The notes beneath the pieces were generated by a model. That model made no database searches, was not told the DNA's origin, and saw only the letters and a list, made by a program, of their open reading frames with translations. Below, piece after piece: positions 1-7,326 of a stretch of DNA of 38,754 nt (position 1 is its first letter; each line of letters starts with the position of its first letter). The position numbers and the translations under genes are program-made. This DNA is from an uncultured Candidatus Saccharibacteria bacterium (GTDB lineage Bacteria > Patescibacteriota > Saccharimonadia > Saccharimonadales > Saccharimonadaceae), in contig CASXXK010000008.1 of NCBI GenBank assembly GCA_949480205.1, positions 1 to 38,754 of the forward strand. Direction: 5' to 3'.

Positions 1-25
1 AAGTTACAATGATTTTTCTGTACAG

Positions 26-56
26 AAAAGGACTAGAGCAAATTCTAGTCCTTTTT
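26..56 (-). terminator. rplA intrinsic terminator
   Basis: A perfect 12-bp stem (arms 26-37 and 44-55) with a 6-nt loop lies just after the rplA stop. Read on the minus strand it ends in a short U run, so it should end the rplA transcript. Confidence 0.8.
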
Positions 57-79
57 CCAACTTTAGCTGTTTTATTAGC

Positions 80-1012
80 TTAGTTGTAGATATTCTCAAC
101 CGCGATGGATGGGCCCATGGTGGTGGTGATATAAATCGACTTCACGAAATTACCCTTGATGGAAGCTGGGCGGTGACTCTTGAGGGAGTCGAAGAAAGTC
201 TCAGCATTCTCGAGTAATTTGGCTTGGTCAAAGTTGGTTTTACCGAGGCCAATGTGAATGATGGCTTGCTTGTCGACGCGGTATTCAACTTTACCAGCTT
301 TGGCTTCTTTGACGGCTTTTTCGATGTCGGTGGTGACGGTACCAGCCTTAGGATTTGGCATCAAACCTTTTGGACCGAGCAAGCGGGCGAATTTACCAAG
401 CTTGGGCATGTAAGCTGGGGTAGAAATGAGAACGTCAAAATCGATAGTTCCCTTCTCTAGGCGCTTCAAAAACTCTTCATCTTCAGCGATGTCGGCACCA
501 GCGGCAGCGGCCTTTTTGGCTTCGTCGAGCGGAGCAAAAACAGCAACGCGTACAGTTTTACCATTACCATGAGGCAAAACGACGGTAGCGCGGATGTTTT
601 GATCAGCCTGGCGTGGATCAACACCGAGACGAATGTGAGCTTCGACGGTAGCATCAAATTTGGTTGGGTTGGTCTTGGTGGCTAGCTCCAAAGCCTCTTT
701 GAGACCATAAAGTTTGCCAGCTTCAACTTGCTTGGCGGCAGCTTGGTATTTTTTACCGCGGCGCTCAATGCGAGGACGAGTAACTGGAGCGGCACCGCGA
801 GGCTTTTCACCAGCTTCCTCTAGGGCCTTAGTCTCAGCTTTGCGTGCTTGACGCTCTTCTTCGGCCTTTACCTCTTCGATATGTTTCTTTGATTTTTTGC
901 CAGATTTAGCGAATTTTTCTTCGCTTTCAGTGGCAAGGGTTTCCTCAATCTCGGCACCAGCCTTGATTTCGTCAACCTTTTTAGTAATTTCTGCAGTTTT
1001 ATCTTCTGCCAT
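80..1012 (-). CDS. rplA: 50S ribosomal protein L1
   Basis: L1 forms the mobile L1 stalk of the large subunit near the E site and in many bacteria represses its own mRNA. The last ~230 of 310 residues match the family, with the signature [13 protein letters not shown] near residue 215 and KVEYRVDK near 243. The first ~80 residues are a charged Lys/Glu/Ala-rich extension beyond the usual ~230-residue length, probably disordered. The start is fixed by an AAGGAT Shine-Dalgarno sequence 6 nt before the ATG. The gene has its own promoter and terminator and is separated from rplK by a nuclease-like gene, although the two are normally adjacent. Confidence 0.97.
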   Translation of the reverse strand: MAEDKTAEITKKVDEIKAGAEIEETLATESEEKFAKSGKKSKKHIEEVKAEEERQARKAETKALEEAGEKPRGAAPVTRPRIERRGKKYQAAAKQVEAGKLYGLKEALELATKTNPTKFDATVEAHIRLGVDPRQADQNIRATVVLPHGNGKTVRVAVFAPLDEAKKAAAAGADIAEDEEFLKRLEKGTIDFDVLISTPAYMPKLGKFARLLGPKGLMPNPKAGTVTTDIEKAVKEAKAGKVEYRVDKQAIIHIGLGKTNFDQAKLLENAETFFDSLKSHRPASIKGNFVKSIYITTTMGPSIAVENIYN

Positions 1013-1036
1013 AAATATCCTTTCTGTGGTAATAAT

Positions 1037-1050
1037 GGAGCGGACGCTCC
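1037..1050 (-). promoter_or_regulatory. rplA leader hairpin
   Basis: GGAGCG and CGCTCC form a short GC-rich hairpin in the ~55-nt leader between the rplA promoter and its Shine-Dalgarno sequence. L1 autoregulates through leader RNA in other bacteria. A role as an L1-binding operator is inference only. Confidence 0.35.
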
Positions 1051-1075
1051 TCCCAACACGGTTAGTATTACTTAC

Positions 1076-1104
1076 ATTATAGCAAAAAATTGGGGATTTG
1101 GCAA
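1076..1104 (-). promoter_or_regulatory. rplA promoter
   Basis: On the minus strand: TTGCCA (1099-1104), a 17-nt spacer and an extended -10 TGCTATAAT with hexamer TATAAT at 1076-1081. This is close to a perfect sigma-70-type promoter and would start transcription near 1069, giving a ~57-nt leader. Confidence 0.8.
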
Positions 1105-1113
1105 GAAAAGAAT

Positions 1114-1158
1114 AAAAAAGCGAGGCCTAGGCTTCCTATCCAGGATGCTGTACCTCGT
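1114..1158 (-). terminator. Probable terminator after the nuclease-like gene
   Basis: On the minus strand, CGAGG (1153-1157) pairs with CCTCG (1121-1125) across a ~27-nt partly structured loop, followed directly by six U (1114-1119). It lies between the stop at 1244 and the rplA promoter. The stem is short, so confidence is moderate. Confidence 0.5.
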
Positions 1159-1243
1159 CGCGGTGCCAAGCTGTGGTCTTATGCCAATCTTTAGAAGGAT
1201 TTAGGCTACCATACTAGGTCGCATAATAAATCTAAAATGTCTA

Positions 1244-1651
1244 TTACTCTTTCATTATCTCAAAATTACAAAATTTGTCAATAACTCTATTGGCTTTTGC
1301 TATGACGAGTACGTTTTTGATGGCTGCGACTCGATTAATTTGTCGTTGAATGCATCTTAGACATTGTAATTCGGATATTTTGGTGAAGCGAATATCGATG
1401 ATGAGGTTCGGTGACTGAGTTGCTCCTCGGCGTAGGCAGTCTTCGATTGTCCGGCTGCTTTTACCTAATGGCGTTTTAATTTCCCATTCTTTGTTCATAA
1501 AAATGATATCTGGAGTTTTGGTTGGGCGGGGCGGGAGAAAAGTAATTGATTCGCTAGTAGCAGCTATGAGCGTTTTGGCGGCTGTCAGCTCATGTTTGCT
1601 AATCTGTGCTCCGTATGGCTTAATTATTTTTCCGGATGTATTTTTAGGCAT
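1244..1651 (-). CDS. Small PD-(D/E)XK-like nuclease, CdiA C-terminal toxin-like
   Basis: A 135-residue protein whose centre reads TPDI...EWEIKTP (about residues 46-60), the D-(E)xK arrangement of PD-(D/E)XK nucleases. It is followed by a basic, Arg-rich helix (KSSRTIEDCLRRG) and a hydrophobic strand. The overall look resembles the tRNA-nuclease domain found at the C-terminus of CdiA contact-dependent inhibition toxins, here as a stand-alone small protein without signal peptide or delivery domain. No immunity gene is obvious beside it. It sits between rplK and rplA with its own probable terminator. Family assignment is from motif memory, not a search; it could instead be a housekeeping or defence nuclease. 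Confidence 0.6.
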   Translation of the reverse strand: MPKNTSGKIIKPYGAQISKHELTAAKTLIAATSESITFLPPRPTKTPDIIFMNKEWEIKTPLGKSSRTIEDCLRRGATQSPNLIIDIRFTKISELQCLRCIQRQINRVAAIKNVLVIAKANRVIDKFCNFEIMKE

Positions 1652-1698
1652 ATTGCTAGCCTAGCATAAAAAAGAAAAAATTAGCAAGCATAGGCATC

Positions 1699-1728
1699 AA
1701 AAAAGCAGAAGTTGTTGCTCTTCTGCTT
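1699..1728 (-). terminator. rplK intrinsic terminator
   Basis: A perfect 9-bp stem AAGCAGAAG/CTTCTGCTT (1703-1711 and 1720-1728) with an 8-nt loop and a U run on the minus strand, directly after the rplK stop. It would separate rplK from the nuclease-like gene. Confidence 0.8.
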
Positions 1729-1737
1729 CTTCGAGAA

Positions 1738-2166
1738 TTAGTCTTCGACGACTACACCCATTGAACGAGCGGTGCCGGCGATGACTTTGACGGCGCCGTC
1801 AAGATCGACCGCGTTAAGTTGATCCATCTTGACTTTGGCAATATCTTCGAGATCGGCGCGGGAAATTTTACCAACCTTTTCCAAGTTTGGCTTGCCGCTG
1901 CCTTTTTCGATTTTGATTTTTTCGCGAATCAAATCGTCAACCGGTTGACCGAGACAGACCCAGTCGAACGTGCGGTCATCGTAAACTTTGATGTGAACGA
2001 TAACGTTCTTGCCCATAAAATCTTTGGTGGCTTCGTTGAATGGATTGATGAAATCCATCATGTTGAGACCCCATTGACCGAGGGTAGAACCAACTGGAGG
2101 TCCGGCCGTAGCTTTGCCGCCAGGGATGCGCAACTTGAGGTTGCCGATAACTTGCTTTCCTGCCAT
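1738..2166 (-). CDS. rplK: 50S ribosomal protein L11
   Basis: L11 binds the GTPase-associated region of 23S rRNA and takes part in factor-dependent GTP hydrolysis. The 142-residue length is typical. The N-terminal domain keeps the proline-rich PGGKATAGPPVGSTLG signature (residues 15-30). The C-terminal RNA-binding domain ends in GTARSMGVVVED. An AAGGAAA Shine-Dalgarno sequence precedes the ATG. It is transcribed from its own promoter and stopped by its own terminator rather than forming a direct L11-L1 pair. Confidence 0.97.
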   Translation of the reverse strand: MAGKQVIGNLKLRIPGGKATAGPPVGSTLGQWGLNMMDFINPFNEATKDFMGKNVIVHIKVYDDRTFDWVCLGQPVDDLIREKIKIEKGSGKPNLEKVGKISRADLEDIAKVKMDQLNAVDLDGAVKVIAGTARSMGVVVED

Positions 2167-2182
2167 AATTTGTTTCCTTTTC

Positions 2183-2204
2183 TTTCTGGAGAAGCTTCCA
2201 GAAA
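2183..2204 (-). promoter_or_regulatory. rplK leader hairpin
   Basis: TTTCTGGA (2183-2190) pairs perfectly with TCCAGAAA (2197-2204), plus one G-U pair, around a 4-nt loop. It lies in the rplK leader just upstream of the Shine-Dalgarno sequence. The position suits translational control of an L11/L1 transcript, but no L1-binding consensus is proven here. Confidence 0.45.
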
Positions 2205-2233
2205 ACGATTAATTAACCGTGCGTAACATAAAT

Positions 2234-2262
2234 ATTGTAACACATGGGGAAAATGCTGTCTA
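2234..2262 (-). promoter_or_regulatory. rplK promoter
   Basis: Minus strand TAGACA (2257-2262), a 17-nt spacer, then TACAAT (2234-2239) with an upstream TG (extended -10). It would start transcription about 60 nt before rplK. Confidence 0.7.
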
Positions 2263-2288
2263 TATATTGACATTTTTTGAAATGTGTA

Positions 2289-4040
2289 CTATAATGAAGA
2301 GATAGGGTCCTTCTTGCTGGCGAGGTATTTTTGGATGATTGGCATATGGCTAAGGTAATTTTTCCACATGTTGAGATAGTTACCGCGAGCTTTGCTAGCA
2401 TCGCCGTAACCGTCGGCCTGTCTGGCATATTCGTAGAGCGGAGTGCCATAGTCACCGATGCTTGCCCATTCGGTGCGTAGCCCAGTAGAACTGATTTTAG
2501 CATGATTGATTTCGACATTCCCAATCCAGGCTTGACCAGCAGTGTCACGATTAAAAGTGTATTTTAGAGATTTGTCGGCGGATGGAAAATGTTCGACTTG
2601 AATTTGCCCGTAGAGTCCAGTGTTGGTGACATAGGAATTTTCGGAGTTTTGGAAGTTAGGGGCATTGGGGCCAGTAAGATCGAGAGTTTGTGGCGGAACT
2701 TTAGTAAAACTGACAGTACCAAGGTTAAAAGAGGCTGAGGGTGAGACTTCTTGATAATGATTGCCGCGTAGGGTGTGCTGATTGACATAACTCCGATACT
2801 CGTCTTTGGAATTATAGCGTTTGGCGGTGCCAGCAAAGTAGAAGGCGGCATTTACTGGGTTGACTTCAACTGGTGGGCGATTATTAGAAATAAGCTCAAG
2901 AGCATATTGGGTTTCGCTGGGGAGGTTCAGGCTCTCTTCATTATAACCTTTGCCAAACCATTCAATTAGTTTATTATTTTTGGTGTCAGAAACGTAATCC
3001 GGGAGGAGGCGCCAGATGCCTTGCGAATTGCTACGATAGTACGAACAAACTTTGGTGCCATTCTCGGTTTTGATATATGCGGTGACGGCGGCATGATCTT
3101 GAACTTGGTATGGGTCAGAAAGATTGACTTCAGCGTTCTGAAGCGTGAATTTATAGTTAGGAGCGAGACCAGCTTGTTCTAGGCTGGCGGGCGTAAGTTG
3201 ATAGGCTTGTCCTTGATAGAAAAAGTCATCACCGTCGATTTGGCTAGATTTAAGAATGTCGGCTTTTTCTTGAGCGCTTATAGGTTGAAGCTCAATTGGC
3301 TTAGAAATTGTTTCTGGTTGAGTTGGGGCTTGATTACTGGTATAGCTATGCAATACTTGCGTACGAGCGTCTTTTTCGGCGGCAGCCTTGTTGGCTTTGG
3401 TTTGGAGAGACTCCATAGAATTATAATACTCTAAACGTTTACCGTAGAACTTTTGTTTAAAATTCGCCATAGCTTCTTGGTACTCAGCGTATTTTTGTGG
3501 CGAATTGTGCTCGCGGATATCATTGAGCAAGTTCTCTTCGGCACTCTTGAGTTCATATGGTGTAGGAAAACGGTTAAGCGCGTTGCGAAGATCGTAAATC
3601 GAGGCAGATTGCCAATAATCAAAACCCGTACCACTGAGGTAAGTGAGAATGCGTAACTCGTGTTTGTCTTGCATGGAATCGATAGTATTTTCTGGAGAGC
3701 GATCAACTGGCGTCGCAATGTTGCTAATAAGATTTGATTTTTGTTGGTCGGTAATGGTGCCGTTGGCTAAATAGTCATAAACGATTTGACGTTCGTACTC
3801 AGAAATATTTGCATCGGGTTTGCTAAGTCCATTATTTCCGCGCAAGAAGGCGTCAATGATTTTACGTTCCTGACGCTCTTGACTTTGGAGATGTGCATTG
3901 GTTTGATCGGCTTCAGCTGAAGCGATTTTAGTTTGATTACTAAAATCGCTTGAAGACTCAAGATTCTCCCAAGGATTATTGGTTTCTGCGGATGATGGGG
4001 CGGTTTCAGTTTTGTTTCGAATGCGATTAAAAAGGCTCAT
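2289..4040 (-). CDS. Hypothetical protein, 583 residues
   Basis: I do not recognise this family. A start at 4058 is possible, but the second Met (MSLFNRIRNK) at 4040 is preferred because a -10 box TATACT lies 6 nt upstream, implying a leaderless mRNA. Residues ~1-260 are polar and helical, rich in Gln/Glu/Asn, with a coiled-coil-like stretch near residues 150-220. The remainder (~260-583) is mixed alpha/beta and rich in Tyr, Asn and Gly. No signal peptide or clear membrane helix is seen, so it is probably cytoplasmic. It lies between nusG and rplK, which are normally neighbours, and is transcribed separately. Confidence 0.75.
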   Translation of the reverse strand: MSLFNRIRNKTETAPSSAETNNPWENLESSSDFSNQTKIASAEADQTNAHLQSQERQERKIIDAFLRGNNGLSKPDANISEYERQIVYDYLANGTITDQQKSNLISNIATPVDRSPENTIDSMQDKHELRILTYLSGTGFDYWQSASIYDLRNALNRFPTPYELKSAEENLLNDIREHNSPQKYAEYQEAMANFKQKFYGKRLEYYNSMESLQTKANKAAAEKDARTQVLHSYTSNQAPTQPETISKPIELQPISAQEKADILKSSQIDGDDFFYQGQAYQLTPASLEQAGLAPNYKFTLQNAEVNLSDPYQVQDHAAVTAYIKTENGTKVCSYYRSNSQGIWRLLPDYVSDTKNNKLIEWFGKGYNEESLNLPSETQYALELISNNRPPVEVNPVNAAFYFAGTAKRYNSKDEYRSYVNQHTLRGNHYQEVSPSASFNLGTVSFTKVPPQTLDLTGPNAPNFQNSENSYVTNTGLYGQIQVEHFPSADKSLKYTFNRDTAGQAWIGNVEINHAKISSTGLRTEWASIGDYGTPLYEYARQADGYGDASKARGNYLNMWKNYLSHMPIIQKYLASKKDPISSL

Positions 4041-4046
4041 GGTAAA

Positions 4047-4052
4047 AGTATA
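4047..4052 (-). promoter_or_regulatory. -10 box for a probable leaderless gene
   Basis: TATACT on the minus strand, with an upstream TG, ends 6 nt before the ATG at 4040, and no Shine-Dalgarno sequence is present. The predicted start of transcription falls on the start codon. No good -35 box is visible. Confidence 0.5.
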
Positions 4053-4056
4053 ACAC

Positions 4057-4087
4057 AAAAAAGCGAACTTTCTCGGTCCGCTTTTTT
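4057..4087 (-). terminator. nusG terminator
   Basis: A 12-bp stem (4057-4068 with 4076-4087; one G-U on the minus strand) flanked by A6 and T6 runs, 10 nt after the nusG stop. It reads as a terminator mainly on the minus strand. Confidence 0.75.
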
Positions 4088-4096
4088 CTAAAAACT

Positions 4097-4645
4097 TTAT
4101 TGCAACTGTTTGACTTGCAAAGCGTCAAGTTCGACAGGTGTTTCGCGACCGAACATTGAGACCATGACTTTGAGCTTGCCTTTTTGGGTGTCGATTTCGG
4201 AAATCGTGCCTTCGAAGCCTTTGAATGGACCATCAATGATAGAGACAACTTCGTTGATTTCGTAATTGACGGAATATTTGGGATCTTCTACGCCCATGCG
4301 CTTTTTGATTTTGGCAATTTCTTTTTCGGAAACTGGAGTTGGCTGGGTGCCATTGCCGATGAAGCCGGTGACGCCAGGAGTGTTGCGTACGATGTACCAA
4401 GTTTCGTCCGACAAACACATTTCGACCAAGACGTAGCCTTGGAAAATTTTGCGGTCAACAACTTTGCGCTTGCCATTTTTGATTTCGATGCGCTTTTCTT
4501 TTGGTACGATGGCGTCGAAAATTTTGCCTTCAAATTCGGGGCTGCCGACGCGTTGATTGATACTTTCGGCGACCTTGTCTTCGTAGCCGCTGTAGGTACT
4601 AATAGTGTACCAAGCGCGGGTGTCGTCATAACGGTTTACTGCCAT
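4097..4645 (-). CDS. nusG: Transcription termination/antitermination factor NusG
   Basis: NusG binds RNA polymerase as a processivity factor and links it to Rho or the ribosome. The 182-residue length is normal. The NGN domain begins ARAWYTI-like (RAWYTISTYSGYEDKV) and contains YVLVEM. The C-terminal KOW domain carries GPFKGFEGTISEID near residue 138. It follows secE with a 19-nt gap and has an AAGGAG Shine-Dalgarno sequence, the classical secE-nusG pair. Confidence 0.96.
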   Translation of the reverse strand: MAVNRYDDTRAWYTISTYSGYEDKVAESINQRVGSPEFEGKIFDAIVPKEKRIEIKNGKRKVVDRKIFQGYVLVEMCLSDETWYIVRNTPGVTGFIGNGTQPTPVSEKEIAKIKKRMGVEDPKYSVNYEINEVVSIIDGPFKGFEGTISEIDTQKGKLKVMVSMFGRETPVELDALQVKQLQ

Positions 4646-4664
4646 ATATTTCTCCTTTTTATGG

Positions 4665-5051
4665 TTAGTTAATACCTAATAACAAATTAAAGATGAATGT
4701 GAAAAGAGCGTCGAGTGCGAGGATAAAGACCATGAAAATTGCACAGTAGATAAATACGGCGAGGGTCATTTTCCAGGTAGCTTTGCGGTTGGGCCAGCGG
4801 ACTTGGCGGATTTCGCGCCAGGAATCGCGTAGATAGCGCCCAAGAGCAACAAATGGTCGCGCAAGGACGAAAACCTCCTTTAGTGGTTTTTCGTCAGTTG
4901 AGTTTTTGGCGGATTTTTGTGGTTTTGACTTTTCTGGTGTAGTTGTGATTTGTTTTTGGGGTTGGTCTTCGATTTTGACTTCTGGTTTTGGTGCGGAATT
5001 AGCTGTAATTTTGGTGATATTGGTTTTGGCTTTTTGTGGCTTATGCGACAT
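4665..5051 (-). CDS. secE: Preprotein translocase subunit SecE
   Basis: SecE clamps the SecY channel. The last ~65 residues are the conserved part: an amphipathic helix (RYLRDSWREIRQVRWPNRKA) and one membrane segment (about residues 96-122). The ~65-residue Lys/Pro/Thr-rich N-terminal extension is longer than in most single-helix SecE proteins (about 60 residues) and is probably disordered. AAAGGAGTGTT gives a clear ribosome-binding site. It is the first gene of the secE-nusG unit. Confidence 0.92.
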   Translation of the reverse strand: MSHKPQKAKTNITKITANSAPKPEVKIEDQPQKQITTTPEKSKPQKSAKNSTDEKPLKEVFVLARPFVALGRYLRDSWREIRQVRWPNRKATWKMTLAVFIYCAIFMVFILALDALFTFIFNLLLGIN

Positions 5052-5116
5052 AACACTCCTTTCCCTGGTCTGGTAAACTTTTTACGGCTGACTACCTCTT
5101 TGGTCGTCTGCCTAAT

Positions 5117-5138
5117 AAAAAAAGTCTGTTACCAGACT
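5117..5138 (-). terminator. Terminator between recombinase/tRNA locus and secE
   Basis: AGTCTG-TTAC-CAGACT (5123-5138) with seven A below it gives a hairpin and U7 on the minus strand. It lies just beyond the recombinase stop (5140). In an empty chromosome it would block antisense reading through the tRNA into secE. Confidence 0.65.
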
Positions 5139-5139
5139 G

Positions 5140-6873
5140 TCAATAGTATTGTAGCATGAAAAACGCAAATTTGGAAGACTTTTTCGAAAAAGTGTGATAC
5201 AATAGCTTTGCACTGGGGATTCGCCAAGTGGTAAGGCACTGGGTTCTGGTCCCAGCATTCGGGGGTTCGAATCCCTCATCCCCAGCCATAAAAGACTTTT
5301 CAGATTTTGGAAGGTCTTTTTTGGTGGTTCTACCCCTATAAAATGGGCTAATTTGTGGGGTGCGAACTTTTTTGTCGGAAGTTACTAAAAATCCACCAGG
5401 AAATAGCAAAAGTTCGCACCTCTTAGTTTCTTCTAAAGTAAGATCAAAGAAATGATCTGCTAAATTATCGACCAAACTGAGAGCAAACTCCATAAAGTCC
5501 TTTTTATCGACATCTACTTTATTTTGAAGGTTATTCAGCCTAGCTACAACATCGACTAGGGCTTCTTTTGTGCGTTTAATGGCAGCTTCTACTTCAGAGC
5601 GAATTTCTGGATCGCTAATTTGGCATAAAGTTCGCACCTGCTCATTTTTCGTAGCTTCCAAAGACGATTTTCTTTGTGTAAGTTGATAGATTTCCGTTTG
5701 ACGCATACGCTCTTCATCTTTCCAGACCAGCTCAAGCTGCTTTAAGATACGTTTTCTACCATCATCTGATAGATCGAATTGGCTAATCTGTTCCTGAATA
5801 GCAGCGTGAGCCTCCTCTCGTGAAATACGTTTGTGACATCTACGGCAACCATAGACATCATATTGGTTGCCTTTGCCGTTACTGCTAACGTAGCCGCAGA
5901 ACTTACTGTGGTCGTGGATACCAATATTACCAGCAGCAATTTCAGCCTTGTGGCATTCCTCGCACAGCATAATGCAATTCAGTGGATAATGAGTATTGCC
6001 GCTTTTTCTGGGTGCAGCGTGACATTTTTTGCGATTACTAATAATAGCCACGATACGCTCGTGCTGTTCTTTCGTAATGAGCGGCTGATGAAGGGCATTA
6101 GGATTAAAGACCTTAACTTGCTTTTTGCCTTCAACGCAACCAGCATAATAAGGGTCATTCAATACCTTCTTCCACTTATCCATTTTATAAAGAGCGTGAC
6201 CACCACACACGAAATAGTCGCTTTGGTTTAGCTCTTTTAATCCATCAGATACTGAAAGAAAACCATCAGCGATACGAGCCATAATGTCGCTTAGAGTAGC
6301 GGCAAGATCATAGTCGTCATTTGGAACATGCATCCCAGGCGTAAATGTGCGTTTATAGCCAAACTTTGGCGGATATGGCGTTCTGCCAGCCTTGAGCGAC
6401 CCCTCTGCATTAGCAAGGCCCTTTCTAGTGCGTTCCTCATTGCTAACTTCAGCCTCAAAAAGTTTCGTAATACGTCGAAACTTGGTCATAGCATCACACC
6501 CGTTTAAACTCTCATCATCCGTATAGTAGATTTCCACGCCAAGCTTTTTGAACTCGATCTCAAAATAAACAGCTTCTTGAATCGATCGCATAAAACGGTC
6601 AGGCGATGATACCAAGAGATACTTGACCTTTTTGTGCTTTCTACAATAGTCCATCATTTCTTGGATATCCTTACGATGAACATTCTTGCCGCACTTGCTT
6701 GACGCACTACCGCTCCATTGACCGTCATCGGGGATATATACGCCAAGCCTATTGGCAGCCGCTAAGATAGATTTCGCCTGACTGTCTAGACTATGATTTT
6801 CTTTTTGTTCAGGGGTGGATACCCTGCAAGCAGTAATCGCCCAAGGTTGGGTGAGTGGGTTATATTTTGCCAT
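5140..6873 (-). CDS. Large serine recombinase (integrase), integrated-state form
   Basis: It catalyses site-specific integration and excision through a phosphoserine link. From the ATG at 6873 (GAGAGG ribosome-binding site) it has 577 residues. The resolvase domain (1-~150) carries ACRVSTPEQ with the presumed catalytic Ser, and SPDRFMRS. The recombinase domain follows (~180-300, GYKRTF...LNDPYYAG). A zinc ribbon has CIMLCEEC and YGCRRCHK, then comes a coiled coil (~400-475). The shared body ends at GDEG, residue 534. The last 43 residues are tRNA-Gln antisense plus host DNA, not a natural C-terminus. In the circular element the frame would instead run into the 77 codons at 10273-10043. A further in-frame start at 6960 is less likely. 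Confidence 0.92.
   Translation of the reverse strand: MAKYNPLTQPWAITACRVSTPEQKENHSLDSQAKSILAAANRLGVYIPDDGQWSGSASSKCGKNVHRKDIQEMMDYCRKHKKVKYLLVSSPDRFMRSIQEAVYFEIEFKKLGVEIYYTDDESLNGCDAMTKFRRITKLFEAEVSNEERTRKGLANAEGSLKAGRTPYPPKFGYKRTFTPGMHVPNDDYDLAATLSDIMARIADGFLSVSDGLKELNQSDYFVCGGHALYKMDKWKKVLNDPYYAGCVEGKKQVKVFNPNALHQPLITKEQHERIVAIISNRKKCHAAPRKSGNTHYPLNCIMLCEECHKAEIAAGNIGIHDHSKFCGYVSSNGKGNQYDVYGCRRCHKRISREEAHAAIQEQISQFDLSDDGRKRILKQLELVWKDEERMRQTEIYQLTQRKSSLEATKNEQVRTLCQISDPEIRSEVEAAIKRTKEALVDVVARLNNLQNKVDVDKKDFMEFALSLVDNLADHFFDLTLEETKRCELLLFPGGFLVTSDKKVRTPQISPFYRGRTTKKDLPKSEKSFMAGDEGFEPPNAGTRTQCLTTWRIPSAKLLYHTFSKKSSKFAFFMLQYY
5198..5203 (+). promoter_or_regulatory. tRNA-Gln -10 box
   Basis: TGATACAAT (extended -10, hexamer TACAAT) ends 10 nt before the mature tRNA 5' end. 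No convincing -35 box is seen. Confidence 0.5.
5214..5288 (+). tRNA. tRNA-Gln (anticodon CUG)
   Basis: The cloverleaf can be drawn by eye. Acceptor TGGGGAT (5214-5220) pairs with ATCCCCA (5278-5284). The anticodon stem CTGGG/CCCAG (5239-5243, 5251-5255) holds loop TTCTGGT with anticodon CTG at 5246-5248. The T stem is GGGGG/CCCTC with loop TTCGAAT (5266-5272). The discriminator is G5285 and CCA is encoded (5286-5288). The 3' 16 nt are duplicated at 10275-10290, marking this as the integration site of the element that follows. The tRNA sequence stays intact. Confidence 0.95.
5273..5288 (+). repeat. attL core (16-bp direct repeat)
   Basis: CCCTCATCCCCAGCCA is identical to 10275-10290. The bases on either side differ, so the match is exactly 16 bp. 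It forms the 3' T-stem strand, 3' acceptor strand, discriminator and CCA of the tRNA. Confidence 0.85.
5290..5322 (+). terminator. Element-borne terminator downstream of tRNA-Gln
   Basis: AAAAGAC (5290-5296) pairs with GTCTTTT (5314-5320), with extra pairs inside, followed by T. It starts 2 nt after the tRNA CCA and lies antisense within the recombinase gene. It would replace the tRNA terminator displaced to 10291. Confidence 0.6.
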
Positions 6874-6881
6874 ATTACCTC

Positions 6882-6953
6882 TCGTGAATACGATTGTGGA
6901 TTGTCGGGTAAGGCTCGCGAAAAACCTATTACAATCCACAGTCCTACTCACGA
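6882..6953. promoter_or_regulatory. Nested dyad upstream of the recombinase
   Basis: TGTGGATTGT (6895-6904) and ACAATCCACA (6931-6940) form a perfect 10-bp inverted repeat. TCGTGA (6882-6887) and TCACGA (6948-6953) form an outer 6-bp pair, each 7 nt away from the inner arm. It lies in the recombinase leader. It could be an operator for a dimeric repressor or an RNA stem masking the ribosome-binding site; the symmetry is seen, the function inferred. Confidence 0.55.
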
Positions 6954-6987
6954 AGACCATTAGATAATATTTCGCAAATTTTACCCT

Positions 6988-6993
6988 ATTATA
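6988..6993 (-). promoter_or_regulatory. Recombinase -10 box
   Basis: TATAAT on the minus strand, ~115 nt before the recombinase ATG. It would place the nested dyad in the transcript. No clear -35 box is seen. Confidence 0.4.
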
Positions 6994-7005
6994 TAAAATA
7001 GTTAG

Positions 7006-7128
7006 TTATTTAGATCGCTTTCTTTTCCATACTTGATATGCAAAAAGGGCGACATTACGTGCATGTTCATCAAGCCGTTCCGAAGAGAGTTCTCCCGAAA
7101 TACTTGATGGCATATTCTGCAATGGCAT
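7006..7128 (-). CDS. Possible small basic protein, probably decayed
   Basis: A 40-codon frame ending LFAYQVWKRKRSK, with no good ribosome-binding site of its own. A better start signal (AAAGG, then ATGATG at 7144) opens another frame that stops after ~24 codons. A frameshift near 7100 would join the two into one ~50-residue protein. Same strand as the recombinase and directly upstream of its promoter. Function unknown. Confidence 0.3.
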   Translation of the reverse strand: MPLQNMPSSISGELSSERLDEHARNVALFAYQVWKRKRSK

Positions 7129-7140
7129 AAGAATTAGTCA

Positions 7141-7290
7141 TCATTTCTTCTGCCTTTCATAAGACCAGCTCGCAGTGAGTTCTGGATTTTCAGGTGTCAG
7201 TTTTGCCCCGTCCGCCAGTCCTCCTAGATTTGGTTTTCGCGAGCTGTAGTTATATCCATCATAGACTAACAGGCGAAGTTTGTAAAGAAC
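7141..7290 (-). pseudogene. Start-less coding remnant
   Basis: On the minus strand a frame without stops ends ...LADGAKLTPENPELTASW and a TGA at 7141-7143, overlapping the next ATGATG as coupled genes do. No ATG, GTG or TTG start is found before the upstream stop near 7434, and the promoter of the opposite-strand RNA crosses it. It looks like the tail of a broken gene. The left edge is exact; the right edge is approximate. Confidence 0.3.
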
Positions 7291-7292
7291 TA

Positions 7293-7321
7293 TTAAAAGG
7301 TGGCACGTTTTATGATATAAT
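7293..7321 (+). promoter_or_regulatory. Promoter of the structured RNA / membrane-protein operon
   Basis: Extended -10 TGATATAAT (hexamer 7316-7321) with a weak -35 TTAAAA 17 nt upstream. The predicted start (~7328) coincides with the first base of the long stem that opens the structured RNA. Confidence 0.65.
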
Positions 7322-7326
7322 AAAAT

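Noticed and set aside
4184-4672. Long plus-strand frames opposite nusG (162 residues), and similar ones opposite rpsE, rplA and the LCP gene
   Set aside because: They mirror the codon bias of well-identified genes on the other strand and have no start signals.
5140-5271. The recombinase tail containing GFEPPNAGTRTQ as a real domain
   Set aside because: It is the antisense translation of tRNA-Gln, often seen when frames run over a tRNA gene.
5117-5288. UGA or UAG recoding to explain split frames (13707, 28086 region)
   Set aside because: Recognised genes end normally at TGA and TAA throughout, and the split genes need frame changes, not stop read-through.
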